Positions 41,917 to 50,826 are shown, counted from the first letter of the stretch. The stretch is 64,000 bases of DNA from Paenibacillaceae bacterium (GCA_004134985.1 REGQ01000065.1:62001-126000); one strand, 5' to 3'. The notes: generated by a model not told the origin, from the letters alone. Numbers and translations: made by a program.

Positions 41917-42879
41917 TTACCATAATCCTTCGCGACCCATCGCTCTGGCCAAGTAGTTTGCACCCAGAATTAATACGAGATTGACGACGGACTGCACCAT
42001 GCCAATGGCTGCTGTCAAGCCAAAGCTGCCCTGCATAATACCGAGATCATACACAAAGGTACTGATAACATCAGCAACATCCATAACAACCGGGTTCATC
42101 AAGGCGAATGGCCGTTCAAATCCAATCGAGACCATGTTGCCAATTTCGAGTATAAGCAGAATGACAATCGTCGGCATAATGCCGGGAATCGTAATGTGCA
42201 TGGCTTTCTTCAAGCGGCTCGCACCGTCGATGTTCGCAGCTTCATACAAGCTCGGATCAATCGTCGTCATCGAAGCCAGGTAAATAATTGTTCCCCAGCC
42301 TGCGCCAGCCCAAATGCCGGAGGCGACATATACGACGACCCACCAGTTGCTGCTGCCCATGAAGTATACCGGATCAAATCCGATCCATTGGATCAACTGA
42401 TTGACGACGCCAAATTTTGGTGAAAGCAAGGCGTAGATGATGCCGCCCATAACAACCCATGACATAAAGTGTGGCAAATACAGCAAGGATTGCGATATTC
42501 GTTTAAAGTATTTATTCCGCACTTCATTCAACAGCAATGCGAGTAAAATTGGAGCTGGAAATCCAAAGAGCAGACCCAGCAAGTTCAACATCAGCGTATT
42601 GCGGATTATTTTATAGAAATCCGGCATATTAACCATGTCTTTAAAATGTTGAAAGCTATTCCAATCGCTTGCGAACACACCCTGAAAGATATTGTAGTCT
42701 TTAAAAGCAACGAGCAGTCCGAACATCGGAATGTAGGCAAATACAAAAAAGAACAAAAATCCTGGAATAAGCATAATGTACAGATCATAATTTTTTTTCA
42801 ATTCTTTTTTGACCGGCCCTTGTCGAGCAGTCCCGCCATCCGGCAGAGGTGGAGAAAGTTTTGCCGCCTGTGATTCCAT
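41917..42879 (-). CDS. Carbohydrate ABC transporter permease (LplB type)
   Basis: A 320-residue permease with six membrane segments. The EAA-like motif is DPSLYEAANIDGASRLKKAMHITIPGI in the middle, and the N-terminal cytoplasmic PVKKELKKNYDLYIMLIPG is typical of LplB/YteP. The frame extends to TTG 42942, but that part has no ribosome site and overlaps a cre-like operator, so ATG 42879 (or GTG 42888) is more likely; neither has a strong ribosome site. First gene of the importer unit, preceded by a cre-like site and a terminator of the upstream GH105 gene. Confidence 0.88.
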   Translation of the reverse strand: MESQAAKLSPPLPDGGTARQGPVKKELKKNYDLYIMLIPGFLFFFVFAYIPMFGLLVAFKDYNIFQGVFASDWNSFQHFKDMVNMPDFYKIIRNTLMLNLLGLLFGFPAPILLALLLNEVRNKYFKRISQSLLYLPHFMSWVVMGGIIYALLSPKFGVVNQLIQWIGFDPVYFMGSSNWWVVVYVASGIWAGAGWGTIIYLASMTTIDPSLYEAANIDGASRLKKAMHITIPGIMPTIVILLILEIGNMVSIGFERPFALMNPVVMDVADVISTFVYDLGIMQGSFGLTAAIGMVQSVVNLVLILGANYLARAMGREGLW

Positions 42880-42916
42880 CGCATTCACTACTTTCTGTTG
42901 AAATTGATCCGTGTTC

Positions 42917-42930
42917 CGTAAGCGTTTACC
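42917..42930. promoter_or_regulatory. Candidate CcpA site (cre) in front of the importer genes
   Basis: CGTAAGCGTTTACC matches 12 of 14 bases of the near-palindromic TGTAAGCGTTTACA form of the cre consensus. It lies 38 bases before ATG 42879, i.e. in the 5' untranslated region, the position for CcpA roadblock repression. Confidence 0.55.
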
Positions 42931-43106
42931 TTCGTGTCCCAATTGAGTTTCATCCGAAGGGTTATCGCTTGTGTCCTTTAATCTGAACTAAGTATACCTG
43001 CTGTTGAAAGCGGTTAATATCGGATAGATTTTACTTTTTATTAGTTTTTTTGTTTGTTTTGGTCGCGAAACGAATATTTTTTGAATTCGCTTTCATTTAC
43101 AGACTC

Positions 43107-43141
43107 AAAAACACAATCAGTGTTTGACGAGACTCGGGTGT
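43107..43141 (+). repeat. Fragment of the dispersed three-hairpin element
   Basis: Contains CAGTGTTTGACGAGACTCG, identical to the tail of copy B at ~20370-20390, but without the TTGTTGTA hairpins. Confidence 0.75.
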
Positions 43142-43159
43142 ATATAATCTTTATTTTCA

Positions 43160-43204
43160 CATAAAAAAATCGCTAAACACTGGAACGCCTTGTGTTTAGC
43201 GATT
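43160..43204 (-). terminator. Terminator of the GH105 gene
   Basis: AATCGCTAAACAC (43168-43180) and its exact complement (43192-43204), 11-base loop. On the minus strand the stem is followed by a run of seven T, so this is a genuine intrinsic terminator separating GH105 from the importer genes. Confidence 0.92.
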
Positions 43205-43318
43205 ATAAATTCACTAATGCTTTACTGCTTCTCATCCCGTTCGTTTGGTAGAACAGGTACTTACAGCCAGCATCCGAGAAATAAGGGCAGCTGCCGGCCA
43301 AACCGGTCAAGAGCAGTG

Positions 43319-44413
43319 CTAAACTTCCAGCTGTGCATTATCTTCAAATAGATACAAGCTTTCAACAAGCAACAGCAATGTCATCGATTGGCCGTAGGGC
43401 ATTGGACATTGTGGAATGTCCTTGTAGAACTGCAATGTGCGCCCCATGCGCGTCCCATAGGATACCCCTTGCACAAATCCTTTGTCATCGATCTGGTCGA
43501 TGACCGCAGCAAGCGCACGCAAGCCAAGCTCCTTGTAAGACTCGCTAATATAGCCTTTGCGTACTGCCTTCAAGATGCCATAGGCAAAACCCGCCGTCGC
43601 AGATGTCTCCTCATAGGAAGAGGGGTCGTCCAACAGCGTATGCCACATTCCGCTCGAAGCCTGCAGCTCATCCAGCTTGCGCACTTGACGCTCCAGTGAT
43701 GACAGCAGAAACAGCTCCACGCCCAACTGCGGCGGGACAATATCGAGATAGTCAACCAGCCCGGCAGTATACCAGGCGTTGCCCCGTCCCCACAGCGCCC
43801 CGGCGAAATTGTTGCGCTCTTTGAATGACCAGCCATGGAAAAACAACCCGGTGTCCTTGTCCGTCAAATACTTCAGATGAACTAGAAACTGGCGCACACT
43901 TTCCTGAACGTAATCCTCACGCTTCAGCAGTACGCCCATTCTGCCCAAAAACAGCACCGTCATGTAAAGCGTATCGTCCCATAGCTCCCCTTCATTGGCA
44001 TCTTCAATTGTAGCATGGGTAATCCCAAATTCAGGCGTGCGGGGCATCTCATCAGCCGCATAGGCTGCCCAATCCTCACAAATGCGCAAATATTCCGGAT
44101 TCCCAGTTTCTTCATATAAATAACTGAGTGTCAGCAGCGGACACATCGTATTGACGTTGCGCGGCGGCAGCCCTTCGCAGATCCGGCTGTCGAACCATTC
44201 GGTCAAATAGTTAAGAATATCGGGCTTGTTTGTCCGTTTGTAATATAGGTATAAGGAGAATAAACCCACACCTTGCGACCAATCCCATTGATTCATCGCA
44301 ATAATGCTGACCGGCGTATCTTCCTGAATGGAACTCTCCAAATTTTTCATTCCCGAAATGACATGTTCAATATACATTTCCACACGTTCCCGCTGAAGCA
44401 ATGCAACAGACAT
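43319..44413 (-). CDS. GH105/GH88-type unsaturated rhamnogalacturonyl hydrolase
   Basis: A 364-residue (alpha/alpha)6-barrel enzyme; ATG 44413 has GGAGGG upstream. No signal peptide, so it works in the cytoplasm on imported lyase products. Family landmarks are WDDTLYMTVLFLGRMG (the general acid/base aspartate as in YteR), GLFFHGWSF and WGRGNAWYTAGLVDYL. It removes the unsaturated uronic acid from oligosaccharides made by polysaccharide lyases. It follows the YesM-type kinase gene on the same strand and has its own terminator before the importer genes. Confidence 0.9.
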   Translation of the reverse strand: MSVALLQRERVEMYIEHVISGMKNLESSIQEDTPVSIIAMNQWDWSQGVGLFSLYLYYKRTNKPDILNYLTEWFDSRICEGLPPRNVNTMCPLLTLSYLYEETGNPEYLRICEDWAAYAADEMPRTPEFGITHATIEDANEGELWDDTLYMTVLFLGRMGVLLKREDYVQESVRQFLVHLKYLTDKDTGLFFHGWSFKERNNFAGALWGRGNAWYTAGLVDYLDIVPPQLGVELFLLSSLERQVRKLDELQASSGMWHTLLDDPSSYEETSATAGFAYGILKAVRKGYISESYKELGLRALAAVIDQIDDKGFVQGVSYGTRMGRTLQFYKDIPQCPMPYGQSMTLLLLVESLYLFEDNAQLEV

Positions 44414-44568
44414 CCTCTTATTCCCTCCAAGCGTCTTATCCTGTAGTGTTTGAATCATTCATCCAGATGGCGCTGCAAATGTAGTCAAGCGCTCTCTGTT
44501 TCTTCACTTTAAAGGACTGCCGCCCATGATAAAATAGGTTATTTTTATTTATTTATTAGATATCTTGC

Positions 44569-46350
44569 TTATTCGCCGTCTGTCATCGGCAGCCTAACCG
44601 AAATTGTCGTCCCCTCTCCGGGAACACTGTCGACTTTCAGCCCATAATGGTTGCCATACAAAATTTGCACCCGCTTGTGAACACTTAATATACCAACATT
44701 GGTATGCTTGCCCTCCCCCTCAGCGGTTCCGTAGCGTTCCCCGTCAAAAAGCCTGGATATCATCGCTTCATCCATCCCAATGCCATTGTCGACAACTTCG
44801 AGAACAAGATCATCAGTCTCCTGATAACACCGAATGACGATAATTCCTTTGCCCGGTTTTTCTTCAATGCCGTGTTTGATCGAGTTCTCAACGAGCGGCT
44901 GCAAAATAAACTTGGGAACCTGACAGGCAAGCAGTGTTTCATCGAGCGCATATTGAACTTGTATTTTGTCACCGTAAATAATGCTGTGCAATGCCAAATA
45001 ATTGCGGATAAAGGCCAGTTCTTCCGCTAAGGCGATAACATCCCCCTTCTTGCTGATGCTTTCCCTCAGCAGCTTCCCAAGCAAATAGACCATTTCGCCG
45101 ATTTCGTCGTCGCCTTTGATTTTCGCCAGACTATGAATAGACTCCAGCGTGTTGTACAGAAAATGCGGGTTAATCTGGGCCTGCAGCGCTTTATATTCAA
45201 ACTGGAGCGTGCGGTACTCGGCCTTTTGCTTCAGCAGCTTTTCCCGATACACTGTATTGAACAGCTCTTCAATTTTCTCAGCCATGGAATTGAATTTCTC
45301 AGCAAGCATGCCTACTTCATCCCGTGAACGGGGCACGATCACTTTATGGGAGAAATCGACGCTGAACCTCGTCATGCTGCCAAGCAGCAGCCTGACATTT
45401 TCCGTAATGCTCTTGGAAATAAACATCGCCAGCAAAAATCCGACGGTTAGCGTAATTAGGACGGTAAGAACGGTCCACAGCTTAATACTGTCTGTGCCGC
45501 GTGTCAGTTCCTTGACCGAAATCAGTTGGACAACCTTCCATTTGCTATATGAGGTCGCTATCAGGGTAGTCAAATAATTTTCGCCATGAAATTGAAAAGT
45601 AACGTTATGCGCTTCATTTGGCTCTCCCGAGTAGTCATTCAAATAATAGGATACCAGATCATTGGTCTCCTGCTCGCGGAGCAGCAGTTCATTCTCCTCA
45701 TTGAGAATAAGCACGGTGCCGCTGGCAATATCATCTACTTTCTCAATAATGCTGCGGATATAGTTGCTGTCGATACCGAGGATAATATAGCCAACCAGTT
45801 GATTGGTAGGGATATCATACAGCGTTCTCATCATATACACAACGCCATCCGGACCCTGGTGCCAGGAGCCCTTGCCCCGTTTATTACCCAGCAACTCTAC
45901 GTTAAAGCTGTCCAATGCCGCTTTATTCAAGCCTTTTGCTATTATCCGTTCATCCATATACTGCTTGTTGTTCGTATCGATAATCATCACCGACAGAAAA
46001 TAGTCAGCCGAATAAAGCAAATCGTTCATGTAGCCGTTAATTCGAATGCTTCGCTCCAGTTCCAGTTGTGTATCGTCGGACTGCCGCATCAACCAGCTTG
46101 AGATATTCGTATTGCGAAACTGCTGGAATTCGACTTGTTCGATATCAGCTGTTCTCTTCTCAAGATTGAAACCGATTTGCTCAATTAGATATTCAGAGAA
46201 ATCCGTTGTATTCTTTTTGATAGCGCTTACACTGAACATGTAATTGCCAATGCTGATCGTCAGGACAGAAATCATAATTAAAACGGCGAATGACAGCAAA
46301 ATTTTTGTGCGCAATTTCAGATTCAAAAAGAGTTCCATCAACTTTCGCAA
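44569..46350 (-). CDS. YesM-type sensor histidine kinase
   Basis: A 593-residue membrane kinase. TTG 46350 sits directly on the GAGGG site, so ATG 46338 is the more likely start. Two membrane segments (~residues 12-35 and ~290-310) bracket a large Cache-like extracellular sensor; a HAMP domain follows, then the His_kinase motif QINPHFLYNTLESI with the phospho-accepting His near residue 393, and an HATPase domain with NSIKHG and DNGIGM. YesM kinases act with a YesN-type AraC response regulator, normally the adjacent gene. None is present here. The neighbours suggest it senses an extracellular polysaccharide product. Confidence 0.93.
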   Translation of the reverse strand: MRKLMELFLNLKLRTKILLSFAVLIMISVLTISIGNYMFSVSAIKKNTTDFSEYLIEQIGFNLEKRTADIEQVEFQQFRNTNISSWLMRQSDDTQLELERSIRINGYMNDLLYSADYFLSVMIIDTNNKQYMDERIIAKGLNKAALDSFNVELLGNKRGKGSWHQGPDGVVYMMRTLYDIPTNQLVGYIILGIDSNYIRSIIEKVDDIASGTVLILNEENELLLREQETNDLVSYYLNDYSGEPNEAHNVTFQFHGENYLTTLIATSYSKWKVVQLISVKELTRGTDSIKLWTVLTVLITLTVGFLLAMFISKSITENVRLLLGSMTRFSVDFSHKVIVPRSRDEVGMLAEKFNSMAEKIEELFNTVYREKLLKQKAEYRTLQFEYKALQAQINPHFLYNTLESIHSLAKIKGDDEIGEMVYLLGKLLRESISKKGDVIALAEELAFIRNYLALHSIIYGDKIQVQYALDETLLACQVPKFILQPLVENSIKHGIEEKPGKGIIVIRCYQETDDLVLEVVDNGIGMDEAMISRLFDGERYGTAEGEGKHTNVGILSVHKRVQILYGNHYGLKVDSVPGEGTTISVRLPMTDGE

Positions 46351-46396
46351 CCCTCGTCACCACTTTTCATAACTGGCTGTCATTTCAAGCGTTGGC

Positions 46397-46425
46397 GGCT
46401 GCACCGCCCCAAGGACGGCGCAGCC
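46397..46425. terminator. Hairpin between kinase and PLP-enzyme genes
   Basis: GGCTGCACCG pairs with CGGCGCAGCC (one mismatch). It lies after the minus-strand stop at 46501; no T-run, so a weak terminator at best. Confidence 0.4.
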
Positions 46426-46500
46426 ATTAAGTTGAACTAGAGAAGTACCTTCCCTTCTCTTGCGTAATTCCATCGTTCAACCAATATCGCCTGCGGCCGC

Positions 46501-47658
46501 TTAACGCAGCGCGGAATGCAAAGCCTGATCTAAATCATTGATTAGTGAATCCACATGCTCCAGCCCAACGGATATGCGCAGCAGCCCTGAAGGAATGCCT
46601 GTCCGCTGTGTCACTTCTTCCGTGATGCCGATGCCCGGAGAGTTAATCAGGCTCTCAAAGCCCCCCCAGCTCGGACCTTCCTCAAAAAACTTCAATTTTT
46701 TGATGACCTGATATATTTGCTGCGGGGTGCCGATTGGAATAAAACTCATTACCCCGGAAAACCCGCTCATTTGCTTTGTTGCCAATTCATATTGCGGATG
46801 GCTCGGGAGCCCCGGGTATAACACCCGCGATACGAGCGGATGATCCTCCAAGAAAGAGGCCACCTTCAACGCGGTTTCCTGATGCCGATCAAGCCTTACC
46901 GGCAGCGTTCGCAAACCGCGGACGAGCAGATAAGCCTGGTGAGGATCCATATTCGCCCCATACAGCCCGCGTTCCTGACTCGCAATTTCCTTGAGCGTTT
47001 CCTGCTTGCCAACAATAACTCCGCCAAGGATATCACTGTGTCCACCCATATATTTGGAGGCGGAATGAAGCACGATATCGATGCCAAAGCGCAGCGGATT
47101 TTGAAAAATCGGGGTTGCCCAGGTGTTGTCAATCATCGTAATGATGCCATGCGCCTTCGCAAGCTTCGCAATTCCCTCCAGATCCTGGAGCGTAAAAATA
47201 TTAGAAACCGGGCTTTCCAAATAAATAACCTTCGTGTTAGGCTGAATCGCCTGCTCGAACTCCGCGACAGATTCGCCGGATACAAAGGTCGCGCTGACAC
47301 CAAACTTCGCCATGTAGCTGTCCAGAAATACCCGGGTTGGCGTATACACCGCTTTAAGAGCGATCACGTGACTGTCCCGCTCCAAATAGTGCATCAAAGC
47401 GGCGCTGATTGCCCCCATGCCGGAGCCGAAGCACAGCCCGTACTCCCCTTCTTCAAGCGCAGCGATCTTCTGCTCCGCAACCTCCACCGTTGGATTGGTG
47501 ACACGGGAATAAGTATAACCGTGATTGGTCACTTTACGGGTGAACACCGTTGTTTGAAAAATCGGCGGGATGATCGCACCGAGATGTTTATCATAATCAT
47601 CAGCATAATGCGCACACAAGTCTTCCTTCGTCTGCTGAACCTTTTCGTTGTCTTCCAC
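46501..47658 (-). CDS. Cys/Met metabolism PLP-dependent enzyme (cystathionine/methionine gamma-lyase type)
   Basis: A 385-residue trans-sulfuration enzyme starting with GTG 47658, 8 bases after GGAGGG. The PLP lysine is K202 in HSASKYMGGHSD; the YSRVTNPTVE phosphate-binding and FGSGMGAISAAL loops and the DNTWATP motif are present. It could be a cystathionine gamma-lyase or beta-lyase or gamma-synthase, or a methionine gamma-lyase; the aligned active-site cysteine typical of methionine gamma-lyase is not evident, so the exact reaction is left open. Single-gene unit; a cre-like site and a GTCAAC / GTTGAC repeat lie upstream. Confidence 0.85.
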   Translation of the reverse strand: MEDNEKVQQTKEDLCAHYADDYDKHLGAIIPPIFQTTVFTRKVTNHGYTYSRVTNPTVEVAEQKIAALEEGEYGLCFGSGMGAISAALMHYLERDSHVIALKAVYTPTRVFLDSYMAKFGVSATFVSGESVAEFEQAIQPNTKVIYLESPVSNIFTLQDLEGIAKLAKAHGIITMIDNTWATPIFQNPLRFGIDIVLHSASKYMGGHSDILGGVIVGKQETLKEIASQERGLYGANMDPHQAYLLVRGLRTLPVRLDRHQETALKVASFLEDHPLVSRVLYPGLPSHPQYELATKQMSGFSGVMSFIPIGTPQQIYQVIKKLKFFEEGPSWGGFESLINSPGIGITEEVTQRTGIPSGLLRISVGLEHVDSLINDLDQALHSALR

Positions 47659-47776
47659 CCAAATTCCCTCCTCATCATTCTCCGTTCAGGAGAAACTTCC
47701 GCAATGATTGCATGCGGATAGCAGTGAAAGTCAACCTAACTGACAGTTGACCTTACTATAACACATTAGATTAAAA

Positions 47777-47790
47777 TGAAAGCGTTTAAA
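47777..47790. promoter_or_regulatory. Candidate cre site upstream of the PLP enzyme
   Basis: TGAAAGCGTTTAAA matches 13 of 14 bases of the TGAAAGCGTTTACA-type consensus. It is 119 bases upstream of GTG 47658 and also just beyond the stop of the AraC gene, so it could be fortuitous. Confidence 0.35.
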
Positions 47791-47811
47791 AGAAGGTATT
47801 TTGAAGTTTTA

Positions 47812-48744
47812 TTAGATTTCTTGATGTCGATCCTCCACAATCATTGTTCGGCCTCGAAACTCGGATGGCGATACCCCGTAAACAGCCCGAAATTGCCTGG
47901 AAAAATAATGAATACTTGCGTAGCCAAGCTCCTCGGCAATTGCTGTGATGCTTCCATGGCTCTCAATGAGCAAGGCGGCTGCTTTTTTCATCTTGATTTT
48001 AAGTATGCACGCTTTGGGCGATAATCCAGTCTCTTTCTTGAACAATTTGAAAAAGTGCGACTTCTGCAGTCCGAATTGCCGGCACCACGCTTCATAGCTT
48101 GTATAGCGTTCCGGCTCGCGTTCAAGCTGCTCAAGCATCTGAATGATGCGCTTGTCCGTCGGTCTCGGAGCGCACAAAATATTGTACCACTGCAGCAGCC
48201 AGGTGTAGAACGCGCTGTTGACCGTCTCTGTGCGATAGTGCAGCGTATTATCATAAATTTGCTGGATTTGCATAAGACCGTCCAACAGCTGCGGATAAGC
48301 ATGCAGCGAAAATCGCGTCGGAAGCTGTTCCAATTCGGCCAGGGGAGGATCGGCGCTTCTGCTCTCTTTTGCAACAATTTGCGGGTAAAGGGCGAACTTT
48401 AATTGGGGAGACTTCAAATTCGCCGTCTCTTCCCACAAGTCAAAATATAAATTATGGGACGGAAGCGGTTCCGAACGGATATGAAAGGAATGCAACTGAC
48501 CCGGACGCAAAAAAATGAGTATGCCTTTGCCTACCTTGTATTCCTTGCCTTCAACGGTCATCATGCCGTCCCCGCCCGTAAACAGATGGAGCGCATAGCT
48601 GTTGCTTGTCCGCATGCCCTCGTATAACCCGCCATCATACAAATAATACCGTGCCGCCCCGACATGGGGCTTCATATCCGGCAATCGCAACCCGGTATCC
48701 GTTGATTGCAACCCCTTATCTGATAATCGAGACCCAGTATCCAT
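47812..48744 (-). CDS. AraC family transcriptional regulator
   Basis: A 310-residue regulator; ATG 48744 follows AAGGAG at 7-8 bases. The first ~24 residues contain a doubled phrase (DTGSRLSDKG and DTGLRLPDM), mirrored by repeats in the DNA. A cupin-like effector domain (~30-190) with GKGILIFLRPGQLHSFH is followed by the two AraC helix-turn-helix motifs, ending in GYASIHYFSRQFRAVYGVSPSEFR. It is divergent from the PhyH-type dioxygenase with ~220 bases between starts and probably controls it. The effector is unknown. Confidence 0.9.
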   Translation of the reverse strand: MDTGSRLSDKGLQSTDTGLRLPDMKPHVGAARYYLYDGGLYEGMRTSNSYALHLFTGGDGMMTVEGKEYKVGKGILIFLRPGQLHSFHIRSEPLPSHNLYFDLWEETANLKSPQLKFALYPQIVAKESRSADPPLAELEQLPTRFSLHAYPQLLDGLMQIQQIYDNTLHYRTETVNSAFYTWLLQWYNILCAPRPTDKRIIQMLEQLEREPERYTSYEAWCRQFGLQKSHFFKLFKKETGLSPKACILKIKMKKAAALLIESHGSITAIAEELGYASIHYFSRQFRAVYGVSPSEFRGRTMIVEDRHQEI

Positions 48745-48964
48745 TAATTATCTCCTTATCCGTTATTGAAATCGCGTTTCCGCCGTTCCAAATTGCTTCA
48801 CGCTTTTCGTCGCCCCTACTGTTCCCGCGCCTCTCCACTGTGATTCAATATAATAACTTGGCGGAATTTTGTCCAAATGAATGGAATCCCTGCCAAATAC
48901 GTTTCCTGCGAATAATGTTATTATTTTAGCATCAAATCCAGCATCCTGGAAGGAGCTTATCGTT

Positions 48965-49834
48965 ATGGAACAAATGAAACAAAGCGGAAGTCTATCTAAA
49001 GCACAGCTCAACCACTATGAACAGGAAGGCTATCTGGTATTGGAGAATCTTCTGGATGAGGCCGATATGCTGCCCGTTCGCCAGGCGATGACAGAGAAGG
49101 TATCGATCATTGCCCGCGATCTGATTGAAAACGGTATCATAACTGACCCGCTAATCGATGATCCTTTCGAACACCGTCTGGCCAATATCTTCAATGGTCT
49201 AACTGACAAGCAGTTTCTTAAATACGGGCGCGGGTGGCGTGACCGTCTGCCAGGCTACTATGAACTGCTCAGCAACCCCAAAATATTAAATGCGGTAGAG
49301 TCGCTTATTGGCCCGGAGATTTTCGCCAGTCCGGTATATAATGTGCGTCCGAAGGTGCCCCGTGTAGCAGCAGGCGCCGTGCCATGGCATCAGGACAAAT
49401 CCTATTGGCCGGGAGCCAATGCGAATCCGGTCATAACCGTCTGGATTTCATTCGTCGACGCGACGCTGGAGAACGGCTGCCTCCATATTAAGCCGCGCAC
49501 CCACAACACGACGCTGTTGGAATGGCATCAGGAGCAGTACAGCAGTACCGGCTATACTGCGCTGCATGAAAATCAGCTTGGCGACACGTCAACACTGCCT
49601 CTCCCAGTCAAAGCCGGTACAGCTATTCTGTTCAACGACCGACTCTTGCACATGTCGACTCCTAATTTGTCTGATGGCGTCCGCTGGAGTGTCGACTTGC
49701 GTTACCAGCCTACCGACCAGGACCCGATGCTGCAGCATGGCACCGGCTTTCTCGCGCGCAGCACGCGCTTTCCGGAGCGTGTTGCCACGCTGGAAGACTG
49801 GCTTGCCGAGCGCCCGGAGCGCGAGAACAGTTAG
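48965..49834 (+). CDS. PhyH-family Fe(II)/2-oxoglutarate dioxygenase
   Basis: A 289-residue enzyme; ATG 48965 follows AAGGAG by 8-9 bases, not the frame start at 48881. The facial triad is visible: H142 and D144 in WHQDKSYW and H229 in RLLHMSTPN, with R240 as the likely 2-oxoglutarate anchor. The double-stranded beta-helix spans most of the protein. Members hydroxylate small molecules such as phytanoyl-CoA, ectoine or natural products; the AraC partner suggests a substrate inducible by a small metabolite. The reaction here is unknown. Confidence 0.9.
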   Translation: MEQMKQSGSLSKAQLNHYEQEGYLVLENLLDEADMLPVRQAMTEKVSIIARDLIENGIITDPLIDDPFEHRLANIFNGLTDKQFLKYGRGWRDRLPGYYELLSNPKILNAVESLIGPEIFASPVYNVRPKVPRVAAGAVPWHQDKSYWPGANANPVITVWISFVDATLENGCLHIKPRTHNTTLLEWHQEQYSSTGYTALHENQLGDTSTLPLPVKAGTAILFNDRLLHMSTPNLSDGVRWSVDLRYQPTDQDPMLQHGTGFLARSTRFPERVATLEDWLAERPERENS

Positions 49835-49887
49835 AAGGTGAATGCGATCGCGGGGACGAACTGCACACGACTTGCGGGCAAGGCATA

Positions 49888-50176
49888 GTGAGTGCGCTGG
49901 CGGCAAGCGCGTAATACGGCGGGAGCATGGTGAGTGCACTGGCAGCGAACGCGTAATACGGGCGGGAGCATGGTGAGTGCACTGACAGCGAACGCGTAAT
50001 ACGGGCGGGGAGCACGATGAGCTCGGGCGACGAGCATAGTGAGTGCACTGGCGGCGAACGCGTAATACGGGCGGCGAGCATGGCGAGTGCACAAGGAGCG
50101 AACGCATAATGCAAGCGGGGAGCATGGTGAGTGCACAAGGAGCGAACGCGTAATACGGGCGGGAGCATGGTGAGTC
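49888..50176. repeat. Tandem ~43-bp repeat
   Basis: Six to seven units starting at 49888, 49930, 49973, 50039, 50083, 50127 and 50170, each opening with GTGAGTGC-CT or GTGAGTGCACAAGG and containing GCGTAATACGGGCGG. One unit is longer (66 bp) owing to an insertion. Long minus-strand frames here only read the repeat. Confidence 0.88.
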
Positions 50177-50230
50177 TGTGCGGCTAGATGGCCTGATGTT
50201 CAACGCTCGGTGCTTGATAGGAACTTTTGG

Positions 50231-50408
50231 AGGACACACATTCCGCTATTTTGGCAAAATTGGGGATTTTGCGTAGTTACGCGGACAGGAGATCCGCTAT
50301 TCCTTAAAAATCGTATGAAAAGTGGCTCATTCGGAGCAAATAACGGATCCTGTGGCCGCGAAAATCGTAAAAAGGGCGATTTGTCACAAATAACGGATTC
50401 TGTGGCCG
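50231..50408. repeat. Four-arm TCCGCTATTT dispersed repeat, copy 2
   Basis: Forward arms GGACACACATTCCGCTATTT (~50233) and GCGGACAGGAGATCCGCTAT (~50281); reverse arms CAAATAACGGATCCTGTGGC (~50337) and CAAATAACGGATTCTGTGGC (~50387). Same two-forward, two-reverse layout and ~50-base spacing as at 28945-29125. Confidence 0.8.
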
Positions 50409-50826
50409 CTCAAATTTACTATACTAACTACGTCCCATGATTCAGCGTCACACAACTACATCCATCCCAGCTTTTTCAATCAAACGTGGCGTTATACAGC
50501 GAATTGGGGCATCTAATCTCAAAACTAAAATGTTGTGACGGCAAAAGAAGCATGCGACTTGTTTCGCATGCTTCTTTATTAATGGCCAGTTAATCAGACA
50601 ATAGACCACTAGGTACATTCGGTACAAATCAGACGTTCCCCGCTAGTGGTTAACTGCCAACACTTATCGCCTCACCACGCGCTGGGAGCTGCGCGCGGTG
50701 CAGAGTTGGTTCGCATGCATACTTTTACAGTTGACTCACAGCCACTTTTCCAACCAACCGGCTAGCGCCTGTTCAATGCAAGCGATTCAGCTGCTATCTA
50801 TCGTTTAAACTGTACCCTGTGCAACA
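50409..50826. other. Hairpin-rich gene-free stretch
   Basis: No gene is seen. It holds the terminator at 50544-50577, a split inverted repeat TGGCCAGTTAA ... CCACTAG / CTAGTGGTTAACTGCCA (50583-50659) and a hairpin CACCACGCGC / GCGCGCGGTG (50673-50700). Both flanking genes end towards it. Confidence 0.6.
50544..50580. terminator. Bidirectional intrinsic terminator
   Basis: AAAGAAGCATGCGA (50544-50557) and its exact complement (50564-50577), 6-base loop, with A-rich and T-rich edges on the two strands. It separates the dioxygenase side from the ABC exporter gene. Confidence 0.8.

Larger units (their letters stand above)
42943..43318. other. Intergenic control region between GH105 and importer genes
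   Basis: Contains, from right to left, a 100-base gap after the GH105 stop, the GH105 terminator (43160-43204), a fragment of the dispersed three-hairpin element (43107-43141), a second weaker cre-like sequence TGAAAGCGGTTAAT (43005-43018), and a TATACT-like -10 on the minus strand at 42991-42996. Confidence 0.5.

Noticed and set aside
49589-50239. 216-codon minus-strand frame over the 43-bp array
   Set aside because: It reads the tandem repeat and part of the dioxygenase gene in reverse, has repetitive Cys/Ser/Arg-rich product and no ribosome site.
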